NCBI GenBank assembly: GCA_963783945.1
Contig: CAWAPS010000019.1
Location: forward strand, 124,001 to 188,000
Direction of reading: 5' to 3'
Source: CAWAPS01 sp963783945
GTDB taxonomy: Bacteria > Actinomycetota > Acidimicrobiia > Acidimicrobiales > Palsa-688
DNA length: 64,000 nucleotides
Below, piece after piece: positions 63,230 to 64,000 of this stretch. A program made the position numbers and the translations under genes. The number at the start of each line of letters is the position of its first letter. Positions within the stretch are counted from its first letter, which is position 1. The notes under the pieces were generated by a model that ran no database searches, was not told where the DNA came from, and saw only the letters and a program-made list of their open reading frames with translations.

Positions 63230-64000
63230 GCCCCCTCGCCACCGGGCCCAACGGGAGCGCCCCCACGGTGAAGGCCGGCTCGATACGACCGGCCCGGCCG
63301 TTCTCGCCGATCCCGGTCTGTGTCGCCGTCCTCGGCACATGGTGGCTGGTGGCCCACAACAGCGGGGCCGGTTGGGTACAGGCTCTGGGCGACGTGGTGT
63401 TCGGCGTCTTGCTCATCGGGCTGGCCGGACCAGCGATCGCCCTGGCCCGGACGAAGATCAGAATCACGTGGGCCCCGGTCGACGCCTCGGCCGGCGATCC
63501 GGTCGAGGTGCAGGTGTCGGCGTCCACCCGGGTTCGGGTGCGGGTGAAGGACCCGTTGAAAGGCGAGGGCTTCGTCGGCCCGGCCCGCGGCCGGGGACCC
63601 AATCGAAGAAGCGTCGATCCGTTGATACTCGAACCTCGGTGGCGCGGGGTGCACGAACGTCTGACCTTCGACGTCGCCAGCGCCGCACCGTTCGGCCTTC
63701 AGTGGTGGTCGCGCCCCGTGGTCGTCGCCCTGCCGGCCCCGCTGCACGTGGCCCCCCGGCGGGGTGATCCCGTGCCTTTCGACCGTTTGATCGACGAGCT
63801 GGCCGGTGACGGCGGGCGGAGGGTGCCCGGCCAGAACGGTGAGATGAGAGGGGCCAGGGCGTATCGGCCGGGCGACAGCCGCCGGCACGTCCACTGGCCG
63901 GCGTCGGCGCACGCCAGGGAGCTCATGGTGAGGGAGATGGAGGCGCCGGTCGCCGATCCCGTCACCGTGACCGTCACCCTGCCGCCCGACCCCGACCAGG
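63226..64000 (+). CDS. DUF58-domain membrane protein (3' end outside window)
   Basis: ATG 63226 gives at least 258 residues to the window edge with no stop. Two hydrophobic helices near the N-terminus (FSPIPVCVAVLGTWWLVAH and GDVVFGVLLIGLAGPAIALA) precede a beta-rich region and the DUF58 signature RAYRPGDSRRHVHWPASAHA with LMVREMEAP. It forms the standard MoxR-DUF58 pair. Biochemical function is unknown. Confidence 0.9.
   Translation, partial: MSPLATGPNGSAPTVKAGSIRPARPFSPIPVCVAVLGTWWLVAHNSGAGWVQALGDVVFGVLLIGLAGPAIALARTKIRITWAPVDASAGDPVEVQVSASTRVRVRVKDPLKGEGFVGPARGRGPNRRSVDPLILEPRWRGVHERLTFDVASAAPFGLQWWSRPVVVALPAPLHVAPRRGDPVPFDRLIDELAGDGGRRVPGQNGEMRGARAYRPGDSRRHVHWPASAHARELMVREMEAPVADPVTVTVTLPPDPDQ

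Overview
The window is a high-GC chromosomal stretch that reads like a member of the Actinomycetota, most plausibly the class Acidimicrobiia. This is inference. It rests on the GC-rich codon usage with frequent GTG/TTG starts, an Rpf-like transglycosylase domain, a SenX3/RegX3-like pair beside pst, many fatty-acid enzymes, and a secreted protein with GYWL...FGSARF-type repeats, which are common in that group. No rRNA, tRNA, CRISPR array, transposase or phage gene was seen.

Layout. 0-15 kb is metabolic housekeeping: enoyl-CoA hydratase (cut by the window edge), aminotransferase, Rpf-like cell-wall protein, a tight maf-dus-atl-tesB-nitroreductase run, a serine hydrolase, a Nudix/PutA/thioesterase operon, an acyl-CoA dehydrogenase, and a small protein with a zinc-knuckle N-terminus and a C-terminal membrane anchor. 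15.7-19 kb holds a hybrid histidine kinase and a convergent OmpR-type regulator, separated by a palindromic element. 19.1-29.6 kb is a type IV pilus locus: an unknown gene coupled to pilB, then pilC, three minor-pilin-like genes (one with Ig-like repeats), three related pilins and a divergent pseudopilin. Almost every gene in it is broken by single-base frameshifts. 29.6-33.7 kb carries a second copy of the palindromic element, a candidate structured RNA, and a reverse-strand operon of pilT, a DUF429-like gene and an FtsH-like AAA protease.

33.9-38.4 kb contains an HtrA-type protease and a divergent enoyl-CoA hydratase/amidohydrolase pair. 38.5-45.7 kb is a phosphate-starvation module: RegX3-like regulator, SenX3/PhoR-like kinase, pstSCAB and phoU, with a clear run of 11-bp PHO-box-like repeats ahead of pstS. 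45.8-51.1 kb has an iron-type ABC permease and binding protein without an ATPase gene, then a MarR/ABC-2 exporter operon. 51.1-56.4 kb holds a peptidoglycan amidase, an FUSC-family membrane protein, a universal stress protein, a small membrane protein and an acyl-CoA dehydrogenase. 56.9-61.1 kb contains a TPR lipoprotein, a TPR-bearing glycosyltransferase and, convergent to them, a large secreted collagen-like protein. The end holds a GlsB-like membrane protein, a zincin-type metallopeptidase, a MoxR ATPase and a DUF58 gene that runs off the window.

Frameshifts: single-base shifts also occur in pstS, the iron binding protein, the protease C-terminus and the collagen-like gene. They are much denser in the pilus locus. 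Most are +1 shifts that removing one base from a short run would fix, so sequencing error must be excluded before the pilus locus is called decayed. Features spanning several frames are marked, and their ends are approximate where stated.
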